From Paenibacillus riograndensis SBR5 (lineage in GTDB: Bacteria > Bacillota > Bacilli > Paenibacillales > Paenibacillaceae): a stretch of 64,000 nt of DNA. The translations under genes were made by a program, and so were the position numbers. Every line of letters starts with the position of its first letter. Position 1 is the stretch's first letter. This document shows, piece by piece, positions 9,001 to 18,000 of the stretch. The notes beneath the pieces are model-generated. The model was not told the DNA's origin and did no database searches. It saw nothing but the letters and a program-made list of their open reading frames with translations. The stretch spans positions 2,061,001 to 2,125,000 of the forward strand of contig NZ_LN831776.1 in assembly GCF_000981585.1 (NCBI RefSeq), read 5' to 3'.

Positions 9001-12000
9001 TTGTCCGCAGCCGCCGACATCCTTTTCCGGGAAGCGGAGAGCAGCCGGGACGAGATTGTCGCTATACGCGGAAATTCCAAATGGCTGCCCATGTACGAAC
9101 CTCTTGAACCGGGCCCGGACACCATGCCTGTGCTTTCCGACCAAGGGGTTTATTTGATCACAGGGGGAAGCGGCGGCATCGGAATAGAACTGGCCGAATA
9201 TCTATCCCGCAATTGCAATGCCAGCCTCGTCCTCCTTGTCCGTTCAGCGTTTCCGGCGCGAAGCCAGTGGGAAAGCTGGCTTCGTGAACAGGCCAAACAT
9301 GATCCTGTCTCGGAAAAAATCAGAAGAATTCAGGCAATGGAACAAAGGGGAACACAGGTATACGTATATCAATCAGATGTCTCTGACTTCAATCGTCTTG
9401 CCGATACCATTCAGCAGGTCGAGCAGGAGATTGGGCGCATCCAAGGCGTCATCCATGCCGCAGGGCTTCCTGGCGGCGGCTTTATTCAGCAGCAGAATAA
9501 GGAGACCGCAGACCCGGTCATCCTGACCAAAGCGCTGGGCTGCATGCATTTGAATCAAATCCTTCAGGATCATCCATTGGATTTCTTTGCGGTATGCTCT
9601 TCGGTCAGCACACTGTTTCCGATTATCGGTCAGTCCGATTATAACGCGGCCAATGCCTTTGTTGATGCATACGCAGAATATTGGAACCGCTTTGGCAAAC
9701 ACCGGATAACCAGCATCAAATGGGATGTGTGGAAGGATGTCGGGATGGCGGTAAATGCAGGGACAGCTCCGGCTCCCCGGAAAGAGCTTGCCCATCCGTT
9801 GTTCGATTCCTGCCTTCATTTGAGAGAGAGGGACATCTTCCACTCGAAGCTTAGCCTGCGTAAGCATTGGGTGCTGCAGGATCACCGCACGGAGGAATAC
9901 GGCGTATTATCAGGTACTGCTGTACTGGAAATGGTTCGGGAGGCTGTTGAAAGCACCAGGCTGAAGAAGCCTTTCCTCCTACGCAATGTACAGTTTCACA
10001 CGCCTATCCTGGTTCAAGCGGAAGAAGAGAAGGAAATCGTGCTTATCCTCACCAAGGACAATGAGTTTACAATGTATGGCCGTCTTCCGGAGGAAGCTTC
10101 ATGGGTGCCGCATGTTACGGGGCGGATGGGTTCCGTTGAGCCGCAGGACAACACCGTTGATCTTGAACGGTTGAAGGCCCGCTGCAGCCAGCAGAACGCC
10201 ATATATACAGAGGCTGATAATCACAAGCATGGGGGCCATCTGAGCTTTGGAAAAAGATGGCGCAATATTCGCCAGGTCATGGCTGGCAACCAGGAAGGCC
10301 TGGCTATCATTGAGCTTCCGGAGGAATATCAGGGTGATCTGGAAGACTATCATCTGCATCCCGGACTGCTGGATTCCGCAACAAGCTTTTTACTTGGCTT
10401 CATCAACCAAACCAATCTGTATATTCCGTTGTCCTATGAATCTCTTGCCGTCTATGGGGAGTTGACGAGCCGGGTATACAGCTACAGCAGGTACCATGAC
10501 AGCTCCTTGCCTCAAGAGGAACTGGCCAGCTTTGATATTCAGATCATGGATGAACATGGCAGCGTCATTATGGATATCAGGAATTACACCATGGTAGCCG
10601 TATCTGATACGCTGACGAGCCGGATCAGCACCAATCACGGGAAACCGCAGCATGCTGCCATCGATATAGATCATTTGCTGGCCCCGTCCCCGGCCGGGAA
10701 TGCAGCTGCCGTAACAGGAATCCTGCCGGAGCAAGGGCGGGACATATTCGGCCGGGCGCTTGCGGCGGAAGCTGCCACGATCATCGTATCCGCGGCACCG
10801 CTGGAAACACGGCTGCGCGGGGATAAGAGCACCGGTCAGCCGGGCAAGAACGGCCCGGAGCCGGTGACCCGAAAGTCCCAGGGGAAACGGCCCGAGCTGC
10901 CGGTGGCTTATGTTCCTGCCGGAACGGATACCGAGAAAAAATTGTGTGCGATCTATGAAAATCATCTTGGATTTCAGCCCATCGGTATCGAGGATGACTT
11001 TTTTGAATTGAGCGGAGATTCGCTCAAAGCCATTCATGTAATATCCAGCATTAGAAAGCAATTCGACTGCAACCTGACCCTGACAGACTTTTTTCAGAAT
11101 AAAACGATTAAGAGTGTTGCCCGGTTCATCCGGAACGCCAGCCGCGCCAATGAACGGCAGATTGCTCCAGTGAACCCCAAAAGCCACTACCCGACCTCAT
11201 TGGCGCAAAAACGGATCTTTTTCCTGCAGGGACTTATGCCGGATACGGTTGGATACAATGAATCCACTTCCGTCTTGCTGGAAGGGAACATCAATGCCGG
11301 GCGAATTGAGGAGGTTTTTGCCCAAATTATCAACCGTCATGAAAGCTTGCGGACTTCCTTCCGGGCTGAAAATGGCGAGATCGTTCAAATCATCCACCCT
11401 CATGTTGACTTTAAGCTGATCCGGACGGCGGTGAAAGAGCAGGGGATTGAAGAAGCTGTGGAAAGGTTTATTCAGCCGTTTGACCTTGCCCGGGCACCGC
11501 TTATCCGCGTCGGCTTACTCCAAGCCGGGGAGCAGCAAAGCATCCTCGTCGTCGATATGCACCATATCATTGCAGACGGCACGTCGGTCAATCTGCTGGT
11601 CAACGATTTTGCTGATCTGTATATGGGGAAGATCCTGCCGCCATTAGCCATTCAATATAAGGATTATGCCGAGTGGCAGCAAGGATTCATTACTTCCGAA
11701 GCCTATCGGAGCAAAGAGACCTACTGGCTGGAAAAGCTGGCGGGGCCGCTGCCTGTCTTGACGCTGCCGACAGACTATCCGCGTCCGGCTGCCCTGAGCT
11801 TTCAAGGCGGCAGGATCACGTTGGAGCTTGACCGCCCGTCCAGTGAGCGCATCAAAAAGTTTTCCCAGGAGCAGCAGGTGACCTGGTTTATGACCATGCT
11901 GGCTGCGTACTATGCATTGCTCGCACGGCTCAGTGGAGAATCCGATATTCTGATAGGCATTCCACAGGCCGGGCGCAATCACGAAGACGTACAAGAAATG

Positions 12001-14418
12001 GTAGGCATGTTTGTCAATTCGCTGGTGCTGCGGAATCAACCGGAGAGGGACAAGCCGTTCCTCGCCTTTTTACAGGAAGTACGGGCAAGCCTGCTGGAAG
12101 CCTTGGAAAATCAGGATTTTCAGATTGAAATGATTGTGGACCAGCTGGACTATAAACGGGACCCGGGCCGGACCTTTCTCTATGACACGATTTTCAATTA
12201 TCAGAGCATGAAAAATCAGACGGAGACGGAAGCAAGCTATCTGCATGACATGAAGCTGTCGCCGTATCCCATGACATCCAAAACGACGAAAGCGGATCTG
12301 AATATTCATTTATATGAAGTTCCTTCCGGGATTTACGTGGAGTGCTTCTATCGGACGGATTTGTTCAAGCGGGAAACCGTGCAGTACATCTTTGAGGAAT
12401 ATCGCAGATTGATTGAGGCTATTCCAGAGCAGGCCGGCAGGACAATAGGAGAGCTGCCGGTATTCAGGCAGAACGACATCCCGCCAGCGGGAGGCAATGT
12501 TTCACCACCTGTCCGATTCCAAGCCTTCCATTACAACGATCCGGCAGAGAATCTGGTACAGCGGTTCGAAAAGCAGGTTGCTGCATACCCGGCCCATACT
12601 GCTGTCAAATACCGTGAAGAATCATTGAATTACCGCCAGCTTAACGAACAAGCCAACCGGATCGCCCGCCGTATATGGGAGCTGAAAGAACAGGAAAGTG
12701 TAGAGCGCCCGGTAGCCTTACTGTTCGGAAATACGATTGAAATGGTTGCGGCGCTGGCAGGGGCAATCAAAGCAGGAATTCCTTTTGTGCCGCTGGACCG
12801 CAGCGCTCCGTTGCAGCGCCTGATTCATATGGTCAATGATGCACAGGCAACCCTCATCCTCACTGATTCTGAGAATGAGTCCATTGCCCGTGAACTGGCG
12901 GAAAGAGTCCATGCCAAAGTAACGATTGTCAATACGGCAGAGGGATTAAGCGGTGTCTCTGCGGAGAATCCCTCTGTTTGCCCGGATGGTGATCAAACGG
13001 CCTTTATCCTGTACACGTCAGGCTCCTCGGGGATACCGAAGGGGGTAGTCCAATCGTACAGAAACATCGCCTTTTACATTGCCCAGTTTACGCATTCCTT
13101 AGCTGTCAATCATCAAGACCGGATGGCCCTGTTAACCACCTACAGCCATGCCATCGGCATTCTGGATATATTGGCAAGCCTGCTGAACGGGGCAACGCTG
13201 CATTTATGCGATCTTAAACTGGACGCAAGTATACAGAGACTCAGCAGCTGGTTGAACTCCGAAGGGATTACCCTCTATCACTCTGTTCCATCCGTCTTCC
13301 GGTTTTTAATGAAGAATCTGCCCGGAGATGTCAAGCTGCCCTCGCTTCGGATGGTTTTATTGGGCGGAGAAGTGGTTACCAGAGCGGATTTTGAGCTGTA
13401 CAAGAAGAACTGCGCCGAACACTGCCTGTTTGTTAACTTTCTGGGGTGTTCGGAATTGATGGTGATTTCCTTTTACACGCTGGATAAGGGAAGTGAAGTG
13501 AACCATGCCAGGCTTCCGGCCGGGTACGCGGTCGATGGCATTGATGTACGGATTGTCGGTGAGAGTGGCAGGGAGGCCGGAATATTCGAAGTCGGGCAGC
13601 TCGTCTATCAAAGCGAATATCTCTCCCCTGGTTATTGGAATCAGGCCGGGGTTACGGAGAGGGTGTTTGCTTCCGGTCCAGACAGCGGAGCGAAAAGGCT
13701 GTACCGGAGCGGTGATTATGGCCGGCTGCTGCCCAATGGCTGTCTGGAATATCACGGGAGAAATGATGCCCAACTGAAGATCAGGGGCTACAGAGTTGAT
13801 CTGAACGAAATCGAAAGCACGCTCGATCACATCCCCTTTATTCAGCAAAGTATTGTCACAGCGACGTTGGATCACGAGGGGGAGCAGGCCATTGCCGCCT
13901 ATTACGTTCTGAAGGAACCGGCCGCAGAGAAGGACATTATCCGGTTGCTGCGGGAACAGCTGCCTGCCTATCTGATCCCCCGTTATTGGATAGAGCTGAA
14001 GTTCTTTCCCATGACCGGTCCGAATAAAGTGGACCGCAACGCCTTGCCGGCGCCGGATGCCATTCCGTCCAATGACCTCCGGCATGAATATGTGCCTCCC
14101 CGCAATGAGATGGAGAACATGCTGGCCAGGCTGTGGGGAGAGGTACTGGGCATCCAGCATATCGGGGTAGATGACGGCTTTTTTGAAATCGGCGGCCATT
14201 CCCTGCTGCTCATGCAGGTCCAGAACAATCTGGAGAAGGAGCTTAAGCTAACCGTTGAGATGGGGGATCTTTTTAAATATCCTACTATAAGCTCGTTGGC
14301 TACGTTCTTAAAAGACAAGCATAATCACAATGATTACCTGAACCAAAGCAAGCAGCGCGGGGAGCTGAGAAGAAGCCTGATGGGAAACCGCAGAAAAGGG
14401 GAGCTGAATAATGAATAA
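6010..14418 (+). CDS. Hybrid PKS-NRPS: KS-AT(decayed)-KR-DH-ACP-C-A-PCP
   Basis: A 2802-residue protein with one PKS and one NRPS module. KS about 13-430 (Cys178 in LSACSTSL; HGTGT; NIGHL). AT remnant 520-713 without catalytic motifs. KR about 800-1245 (GGSGGIG at 1053; Ser and SDYNAAN present). DH about 1262-1533 (His1292 and Asp1455 present, but the HxxxGxxxxP motif ends in Ser1301 instead of Pro). The typical post-KR segment (GRDIFGRALA...IIVS) appears only after the DH. ACP Ser1671, C about 1727-2150 with intact HHIIADG, A about 2170-2690, PCP Ser2731. The A domain has Ala2381 at the position of Asp235 of GrsA and LGCSE for YGPTE, so an ordinary alpha-amino acid is unlikely. The ATG at 6010 follows AGGAAAGGAACTGGGGG. 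The end overlaps the next gene by 8 nt. Confidence 0.93.
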   Translation: MSYQNSGQMYTGLEIAVIGLDCKFPQAADAGQFWNNLKHGVEGIQFFSDEEMIQSGIDPALCNDPNYVKARGILEDIEYFDASFFDYTPFEATVLDPQVRIFHECVMNALDNAGYNPDTYKGQIGLYAGSTENANWQLRQLLADEHPTFNMSFREYLCTSVSYKLRLRGPSVTVLSACSTSLVAVHLASQALLNGECNIALAGGVHLSLPSKKGYYYVEDLIYSADGHCRTFDAASQGTLISDGAGVVVLKTLQDAIQDRDHIYAVIKGSAVNNDGNRKAGFSAPSINGQREVIEAALQMAEVEAESITMVEAHGTGTKIGDSIEIEALKRAYGTGHKAYCAIGSVKSNIGHLNEAAGIAGLIKTILSIEHRQIPPTINFNNPNPKIEFEDTPFYVNNALADWTTAGTALRAAVSSFGIGGTNAHVILEEPPSLEPATEEKVPRLFVFSAKTPTAVQEQISRFKQHLKSSPHLSLSDAAYTLQAGRRAMPNRAYIVASSHQELASKLEDKNVTVQSVDKSEYAVLYVLPDIDGNIQAVQQAISLYESHPVFRQAADTAMGKLGAHSGIDFRTLFLRGEKNQLQREAIHFLFGYAVVSIMLQCNHKPLGLLGIKRGSLAAAAVTEAVALHHSFTACMDRESTAIADYPIHNPRVPMFSAASGGKLSLEELKEPDFWSNVRNSSFSLTTGMVNLVNTPKTLVAYIGTEVHELMKAMDEPRSKLISFNPGADGISEDGCFQQWIGRLWSAGLGIRWEALEKAGNKGRIPLPAYPFERNRYFLDEDPAQLGQSLLQQVKGQTGQQKSAADCCYTATWKKAALSSVKSRKGTKPSAIIVHDVALDERTIEICSRYFDHPVFVAKACSPVTAGGATIQLENSSKHAYCQMIQAYQKQTKAFPQNILYFALNDHGMESWDHGQEDLMLQETYYGLLSLVQAIDECSANGMLQLNVVTNHLFDVLGNEEINPWNATLLGLIRGIPLEFPGLQCQLIEIADQEQLRLSAAADILFREAESSRDEIVAIRGNSKWLPMYEPLEPGPDTMPVLSDQGVYLITGGSGGIGIELAEYLSRNCNASLVLLVRSAFPARSQWESWLREQAKHDPVSEKIRRIQAMEQRGTQVYVYQSDVSDFNRLADTIQQVEQEIGRIQGVIHAAGLPGGGFIQQQNKETADPVILTKALGCMHLNQILQDHPLDFFAVCSSVSTLFPIIGQSDYNAANAFVDAYAEYWNRFGKHRITSIKWDVWKDVGMAVNAGTAPAPRKELAHPLFDSCLHLRERDIFHSKLSLRKHWVLQDHRTEEYGVLSGTAVLEMVREAVESTRLKKPFLLRNVQFHTPILVQAEEEKEIVLILTKDNEFTMYGRLPEEASWVPHVTGRMGSVEPQDNTVDLERLKARCSQQNAIYTEADNHKHGGHLSFGKRWRNIRQVMAGNQEGLAIIELPEEYQGDLEDYHLHPGLLDSATSFLLGFINQTNLYIPLSYESLAVYGELTSRVYSYSRYHDSSLPQEELASFDIQIMDEHGSVIMDIRNYTMVAVSDTLTSRISTNHGKPQHAAIDIDHLLAPSPAGNAAAVTGILPEQGRDIFGRALAAEAATIIVSAAPLETRLRGDKSTGQPGKNGPEPVTRKSQGKRPELPVAYVPAGTDTEKKLCAIYENHLGFQPIGIEDDFFELSGDSLKAIHVISSIRKQFDCNLTLTDFFQNKTIKSVARFIRNASRANERQIAPVNPKSHYPTSLAQKRIFFLQGLMPDTVGYNESTSVLLEGNINAGRIEEVFAQIINRHESLRTSFRAENGEIVQIIHPHVDFKLIRTAVKEQGIEEAVERFIQPFDLARAPLIRVGLLQAGEQQSILVVDMHHIIADGTSVNLLVNDFADLYMGKILPPLAIQYKDYAEWQQGFITSEAYRSKETYWLEKLAGPLPVLTLPTDYPRPAALSFQGGRITLELDRPSSERIKKFSQEQQVTWFMTMLAAYYALLARLSGESDILIGIPQAGRNHEDVQEMVGMFVNSLVLRNQPERDKPFLAFLQEVRASLLEALENQDFQIEMIVDQLDYKRDPGRTFLYDTIFNYQSMKNQTETEASYLHDMKLSPYPMTSKTTKADLNIHLYEVPSGIYVECFYRTDLFKRETVQYIFEEYRRLIEAIPEQAGRTIGELPVFRQNDIPPAGGNVSPPVRFQAFHYNDPAENLVQRFEKQVAAYPAHTAVKYREESLNYRQLNEQANRIARRIWELKEQESVERPVALLFGNTIEMVAALAGAIKAGIPFVPLDRSAPLQRLIHMVNDAQATLILTDSENESIARELAERVHAKVTIVNTAEGLSGVSAENPSVCPDGDQTAFILYTSGSSGIPKGVVQSYRNIAFYIAQFTHSLAVNHQDRMALLTTYSHAIGILDILASLLNGATLHLCDLKLDASIQRLSSWLNSEGITLYHSVPSVFRFLMKNLPGDVKLPSLRMVLLGGEVVTRADFELYKKNCAEHCLFVNFLGCSELMVISFYTLDKGSEVNHARLPAGYAVDGIDVRIVGESGREAGIFEVGQLVYQSEYLSPGYWNQAGVTERVFASGPDSGAKRLYRSGDYGRLLPNGCLEYHGRNDAQLKIRGYRVDLNEIESTLDHIPFIQQSIVTATLDHEGEQAIAAYYVLKEPAAEKDIIRLLREQLPAYLIPRYWIELKFFPMTGPNKVDRNALPAPDAIPSNDLRHEYVPPRNEMENMLARLWGEVLGIQHIGVDDGFFEIGGHSLLLMQVQNNLEKELKLTVEMGDLFKYPTISSLATFLKDKHNHNDYLNQSKQRGELRRSLMGNRRKGELNNE
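7570..8150 (+). other. Decayed acyltransferase domain inside PKS-NRPS
   Basis: Between the KS-AT linker and the PLPAYPFERNRYF post-AT motif there is a recognisable but dead AT fold. The entry motif FPGQGxQ has become LPDIDGN. The nucleophile elbow GHSLGE has become GIKRGS (around residue 611). The ferredoxin-like small subdomain is missing, and only the family's later PRVPMFSAASGG...FW pattern remains. This module must be loaded by another AT. Confidence 0.75.
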
Positions 14419-15067
14419 CGCAGTAGTATTTGACTTCGATGGAGTAATTATTGATTCACTGGAAGTACAGCGTAAAGCCTTTTTTGAGAGCTTCCGGCTG
14501 GTTTCCGATGGTCCGCTCCCCTCTTTTGAGGAATTCCTTGGGCACAGCGGGGATTCCATCCCCAACATTTTTACCAAGATGGGCCTGTCGCTTGACATGA
14601 CCGAGCATTACCGGAGGATTGCCAGAGAAAATATTCATCTGATTCAAATCATAGACGGCATGGAGGAACTGCTCCGATACATCAAGGATGCGGGCTGGCT
14701 CTGCGGCCTTTGCACGGGAAAGGACCGCCCCCGGACTCTGCTCACGCTGGGAGAACACGGACTGGCCGGCTATTTTGATGCAGTGGTTTGTTCCGATGAT
14801 GTCACCCACCCCAAACCGCACCCGGAGAGCCTGCTGTGTACGATCGATCAATTGCATACGACAGTGGAGCATTCGGTTTTTGTGGGCGATGGCAAGAACG
14901 ATATCATTTGTGCGCGTGAGGCGAAGATGAGAAGCATAGCCGTTGCCTGGGGACATAATCCGGTAGAAATTCTCCGGCAGGAAGCCCCCAGTTATGTCGC
15001 GTATAACGTGGAGGAACTGCGCCATGGGCTGCAGGCTCTTTTTCTGCACACCGAAGTTTCATTATAA
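14411..15067 (+). CDS. HAD-family phosphatase, RifM/AHBA-associated type
   Basis: A 218-residue haloacid-dehalogenase-fold phosphatase. Motif I is DFDGVIID (nucleophile Asp8, acid/base Asp10), motif II is CTGK, motif III KPHPE and motif IV VGDGKNDI. The cap region (FEEFLGHSGDSIPNIFTKMGL) resembles the phosphatase found beside AHBA synthases (RifM type), which acts at the kanosamine stage; a general phosphoglycolate-phosphatase-like enzyme is the alternative. It overlaps the preceding PKS-NRPS gene by 8 nt and the next PKS gene follows 18 nt later, so it is made together with the megasynthases. Its likely partners (oxidoreductase, ROK kinase, AHBA-synthase-like aminotransferase) are about 42 kb downstream, at 56948-60148. 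ATG start within an overlap typical of translational coupling. Confidence 0.82.
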   Translation: MNNAVVFDFDGVIIDSLEVQRKAFFESFRLVSDGPLPSFEEFLGHSGDSIPNIFTKMGLSLDMTEHYRRIARENIHLIQIIDGMEELLRYIKDAGWLCGLCTGKDRPRTLLTLGEHGLAGYFDAVVCSDDVTHPKPHPESLLCTIDQLHTTVEHSVFVGDGKNDIICAREAKMRSIAVAWGHNPVEILRQEAPSYVAYNVEELRHGLQALFLHTEVSL

Positions 15068-15085
15068 GCAGCGGGAGGGATTGAA

Positions 15086-18000
15086 TTGTTGGATGATGAC
15101 GCGATGCAGTCAAAAATTGCAATCATAGGCCTGGCCTGCCGTGTTCCCGGAGCCGATACTCCCGCAGCCTTTTGGCATCAGATTGTAAACGGGGTTGAAT
15201 CCATCAGGACCTTCAAGGATGAGGAACTGACCGCAAGCGGTATTTCAGCGGATATTCTGAACCATCCCCAGTACGTGAAGCGGGGCGCGGTTATCGAGAA
15301 TGCCGACTGCTTTGATGCCGGCTTCTTCCGCTATACGGCAAAGGATGCGGAAATTACCGATCCCCAACACCGGGCGTTTCTGGAGTGTGCCTGGGAGGCG
15401 CTGGAGGATGCCGGATGTGTGCAGGACCTGGAAAAATATCCGGTGGGGGTATATGCCAGTTCATGTATCAGCTCCTACGTGCTGAATCTGTATTCCGATC
15501 CCGAATTGATGGGCAGGCTTGGGCATGTGCAAATTGGAATCGGCAATGAAAAAGACTTCTTAGCGTCAAAAGTCTCGTATAAGCTGGGACTCCGCGGCCC
15601 TTCCGTCAATGTCCAAACCGCCTGCTCATCCTCTTTGGTAGCGGTTCATATGGCCAGTCAAAGCCTGCTGAACGGGGAGTGTGATCTCGCCTTGGCCGGC
15701 GGGGTCACCATCCGGAGCGAGCAAAGGGCCGGCTACATGTATCAAAAGGAAGGCATGGTTTCGCCGGATGGGCATTGCCGTGTGTTTGATAAGGATTCCA
15801 AGGGGACTGTATTCGGGAATGGCCTCGGAATCGTTGTGTTAAAGCGGTTGGCGGACGCAGTCCGGGACCGGGATAACATTCAGGCGGTGATCTGCGGCAC
15901 GGCCGTCAACAACGACGGTGATCACAAGATTGGTTTTACTGCGCCAAGTCCGGTGGGACAGGCTCAAGTGATTCATGAGGCACTCAGTGTTGCTGGTGTT
16001 GCCCCCCGGGAGATCAGCTACATTGAAACCCACGGGACCGGGACGGAACTGGGGGATGCCATTGAGATCAAGGCGCTTAAGGAAGTATTTCAGGCCGAAA
16101 CGGGTCCGGCGCAGTTTTGCGCAATTGGTTCAGTCAAACCGAATATAGGCCATCTCGATACGGCTGCAGGCATCATCGGGCTGATAAAAACTACGCTGGC
16201 TATGAAGAACCAGGTGATCCCTGTATGCATCAACCATGAAACGCCCGATCCGAAGCTCTCCCTGGAGGATAGCCCTTTTTATGTGAATACAGCATCGCGG
16301 CCCTGGAAAGAGGTAAGTGCTGCACCCAAGGCAGGAGTAAGCTCTTTTGGCATTGGAGGAACCAATGCCCATATTATTCTTGAAGAGGCGCCTTCCATAG
16401 CTTCAGATGCTTCCGCCAAACAGAACCATGTCTTTTTGTTTTCGGCCAAAACGCTGAAGTCTTTGGAGGATACCTGCAGAAACATGGCTGATTTTTTCGG
16501 CAATCACTCCACCCTTCATCCTGCCGATGTTGCTTATACGCTGCAAACCGGCCGCAAGCATTTTCCCTACCGCAAAATGGTCGTCAGTTCCTCGCTCGAA
16601 GAGGCAGCACAATGGCTCAGGACCGGCTCAAGCCAAACGGAATGCAAGGGGAGGGAAGAGGTGCCTGTAGCTTTTTTCTTTCCGGCAGAGCAGCGGGATA
16701 TGTTAAGGATTGGTTATGAATTATATCAAAAAGAAACACGTTTTGCGTCTATCATAGATACGTATCTTAGTAATGAGCGTATTCTTCACACGCTGGCCGG
16801 GCTGGATTTGCAGCAAATCCTGGCAGGTTCCCGCCATGGAAACCAGGAACGCCTGTATACGGTGCTGGGCCAGTTTATCTATCAATGTGCGCTTGCCGAT
16901 TATCTGGTTACATTGGGTATCCGGAAGGAAGTGCTTATTGCAGAGGGAAATGGAGTGCTCCCGGCGGTATATGTCTCCGGAGCGCTCAGCATGAATGACC
17001 TGATCCGAATCATCCTGATCAGGCAGACATGGCTTAATGCAGCAGGAGAGCAACAATCCCTGCTTGCAATAGAGCTGGCTTCTTTGCTGAAGATTCTGCC
17101 CGTCCAGACTCCGGAAGCGGAAATGCTCGCCGGTGGACTTCGGGTAAGCGAAGAAATGCTCCGCGACGAGGAATTTTGGCTGTCCTGCGGACCAGCCTCC
17201 GATTGGCCTCAAGCGCCCAGTCTGCCGGAGCAAGAGAACCGGCTGCTTATTAAGATAGGCATGGAAAGCGGGACAGACGGGGCATTGAAGGGTATGGGCG
17301 TCGTTTCTTTACTGCGTCAACAAGCTTATGATGAACCGGCTGATTTTATCTTTTATAGTAAATTAGGAGAAATATGGACGGAAGGCGGAACAGTAGACTG
17401 GCAGCCGTTCTATTTCCAGGAGAGCAGAAAGCGCGTCACACTCCCTGCTTATGCTTTTGACAGGCAGCGGTATTGGCATGAAAGGAAAGAACAAGCCCCT
17501 CAAACCGTTCCGCGAAAAAAAACGCCCGAGCAGTGGTTGTACCGTCCGGTCTGGAAACAGTATTATGCCTCACCGGACTACAGGCTGGAGGATAGAGGGC
17601 CGGACACATTCCTGTTGTTTATAGATGACAGCGGATTAGGGGAAGGGATACAGGAAGCCCTGTCAGCCAAAGGGAACAGAGTGTGTACGGTGAAGATGGG
17701 GGCCGGTTTTGGCCGGATTCACCGGGATCAATACGAAATTGATCCGGACAATGCAGAGCATTACCTCCAGGTGTTCCGGCAGGTATTTCAGACGGGTCAT
17801 CCCGTATGGAAAATCGTTCATATGTGGAGCAGCCGGGAATACATGCCGGACTCCGGAGGTTTTTACAGCCTGCTGCATATGGGCAAGTCCTTTGGCATGA
17901 TCGGGATTCACCAGCAGATCCAACTGACGGTCGTAACTTCCGCTTTTCAATCCGTTATGGGGAATGAAGTCCTGACCCCGTCAAATGCAGCCGCAACCGG

